Origin: Inquilinus limosus DSM 16000
GTDB lineage: Bacteria > Pseudomonadota > Alphaproteobacteria > DSM-16000 > Inquilinaceae
DNA: 64,000 nucleotides
Direction: 5' to 3'
Assembly: GCF_000423185.1 (NCBI RefSeq)
Contig: NZ_AUHM01000036.1
Span: 21,945 to 85,944 of the forward strand
Below, in pieces: positions 63,922-64,000 of the stretch; within the stretch, counting starts at the first letter, position 1; each line of letters opens with the position of its first letter. The notes below the pieces were generated by a model. The model was not told the origin of the DNA. It did no database searches and saw only the letters and a program-made list of their open reading frames with translations. The position numbers and the translations under genes were made by a program.

Positions 63922-64000
63922 ATGAAAGAGGTGCCGCCCGATTTCGATGTCCAGGCCTATGGCCGCGGCTGCGCGCTGCAGCAGTGCGAGATGCTCACGC
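63922..64000 (+). CDS. Start of an unidentified gene (partial)
   Basis: The last 79 bases read MKEVPPDFDVQAYGRGCALQ and six more codons (QCEMLT) without a stop, from ATG 63922; ATG 63910 four codons earlier is in frame. The opening looks cytoplasmic, with no signal sequence. Too little is present to assign a family. Confidence 0.45.
   Translation, partial: MKEVPPDFDVQAYGRGCALQQCEMLT

Overview
This is a GC-rich chromosomal window, roughly 70 percent G+C by eye apart from a few AT-rich patches. Genes are dense, with frequent ATGA/GTGA overlaps. An aerobic cobaltochelatase pair (cobS, cobT) beside a DnaJ-like gene and bolA, DUF1127, DUF3297, Rhodospirillales-style short repeats and a very high load of regulators point to an alphaproteobacterium. 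A free-living Rhodospirillales member of the Azospirillum/Inquilinus type fits best; the genus is inference. No rRNA, tRNA or CRISPR array was recognised.

Layout. 1-377: start of a class III nucleotide cyclase. 0.6-6 kb: an AcrR-type repressor divergent from an RND efflux pair, with two near-perfect AcrR-type boxes. 6-15 kb: ankyrin protein, 1-Cys peroxiredoxin, lipoprotein, ABC exporter, LysR with two SDRs, SMP-30 lactonase, GNAT. 15-25 kb: glutamate racemase, an SRPBCC gene whose ArsR partner survives only as an 18-codon stub with its operators, a broken DUF2165 gene, LysR and wrbA, three GNATs, a secreted propeller protein divergent from a LysR, and a LuxR. 25-29 kb: cobT, cobS, DnaJ-like, bolA. 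29-33 kb: a deacetylase/symporter/small-membrane-protein operon divergent from a LuxR regulator.

33.4-41 kb is mosaic. AT-rich genes (an orphan P-loop ATPase and an unrecognised 205-aa protein) alternate with ordinary GC-rich genes. They are followed by a lactonase, DUF3297, a racemase-like protein, a lone Vsr endonuclease and a two-gene membrane module whose larger member ends in an NlpC/P60-like fold that lacks the catalytic cysteine. 42.4-47.5 kb is one signalling operon: a secreted c-type haem DUF3365 protein, a hybrid histidine kinase, a single-domain receiver and a receiver-adenylate cyclase, which suggests redox or haem sensing that feeds cAMP. 47.5-56.4 kb holds ordinary metabolic and regulatory genes (LacI, HAD, 2-hydroxyacid dehydrogenase, periplasmic glutathione peroxidase, MarR/ClC channel, glutamine amidotransferase, SET and GNAT).

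56.7-60.4 kb is a Gabija-type defence pair: an OLD-family ATPase-TOPRIM nuclease and a UvrD-like helicase. On its right it is bounded by wreckage: a truncated CoiA-like gene, a 180-bp IS21-like remnant with nested inverted repeats, and a truncated lipoprotein gene. The window ends with DUF1127-LysE, a cytochrome c, an AT-rich membrane protein and the first codons of an unidentified gene. The defence pair is the clearest known system. The two-gene membrane module, the orphan ATPase and the haem-kinase-cyclase operon are the best candidates for something undescribed.
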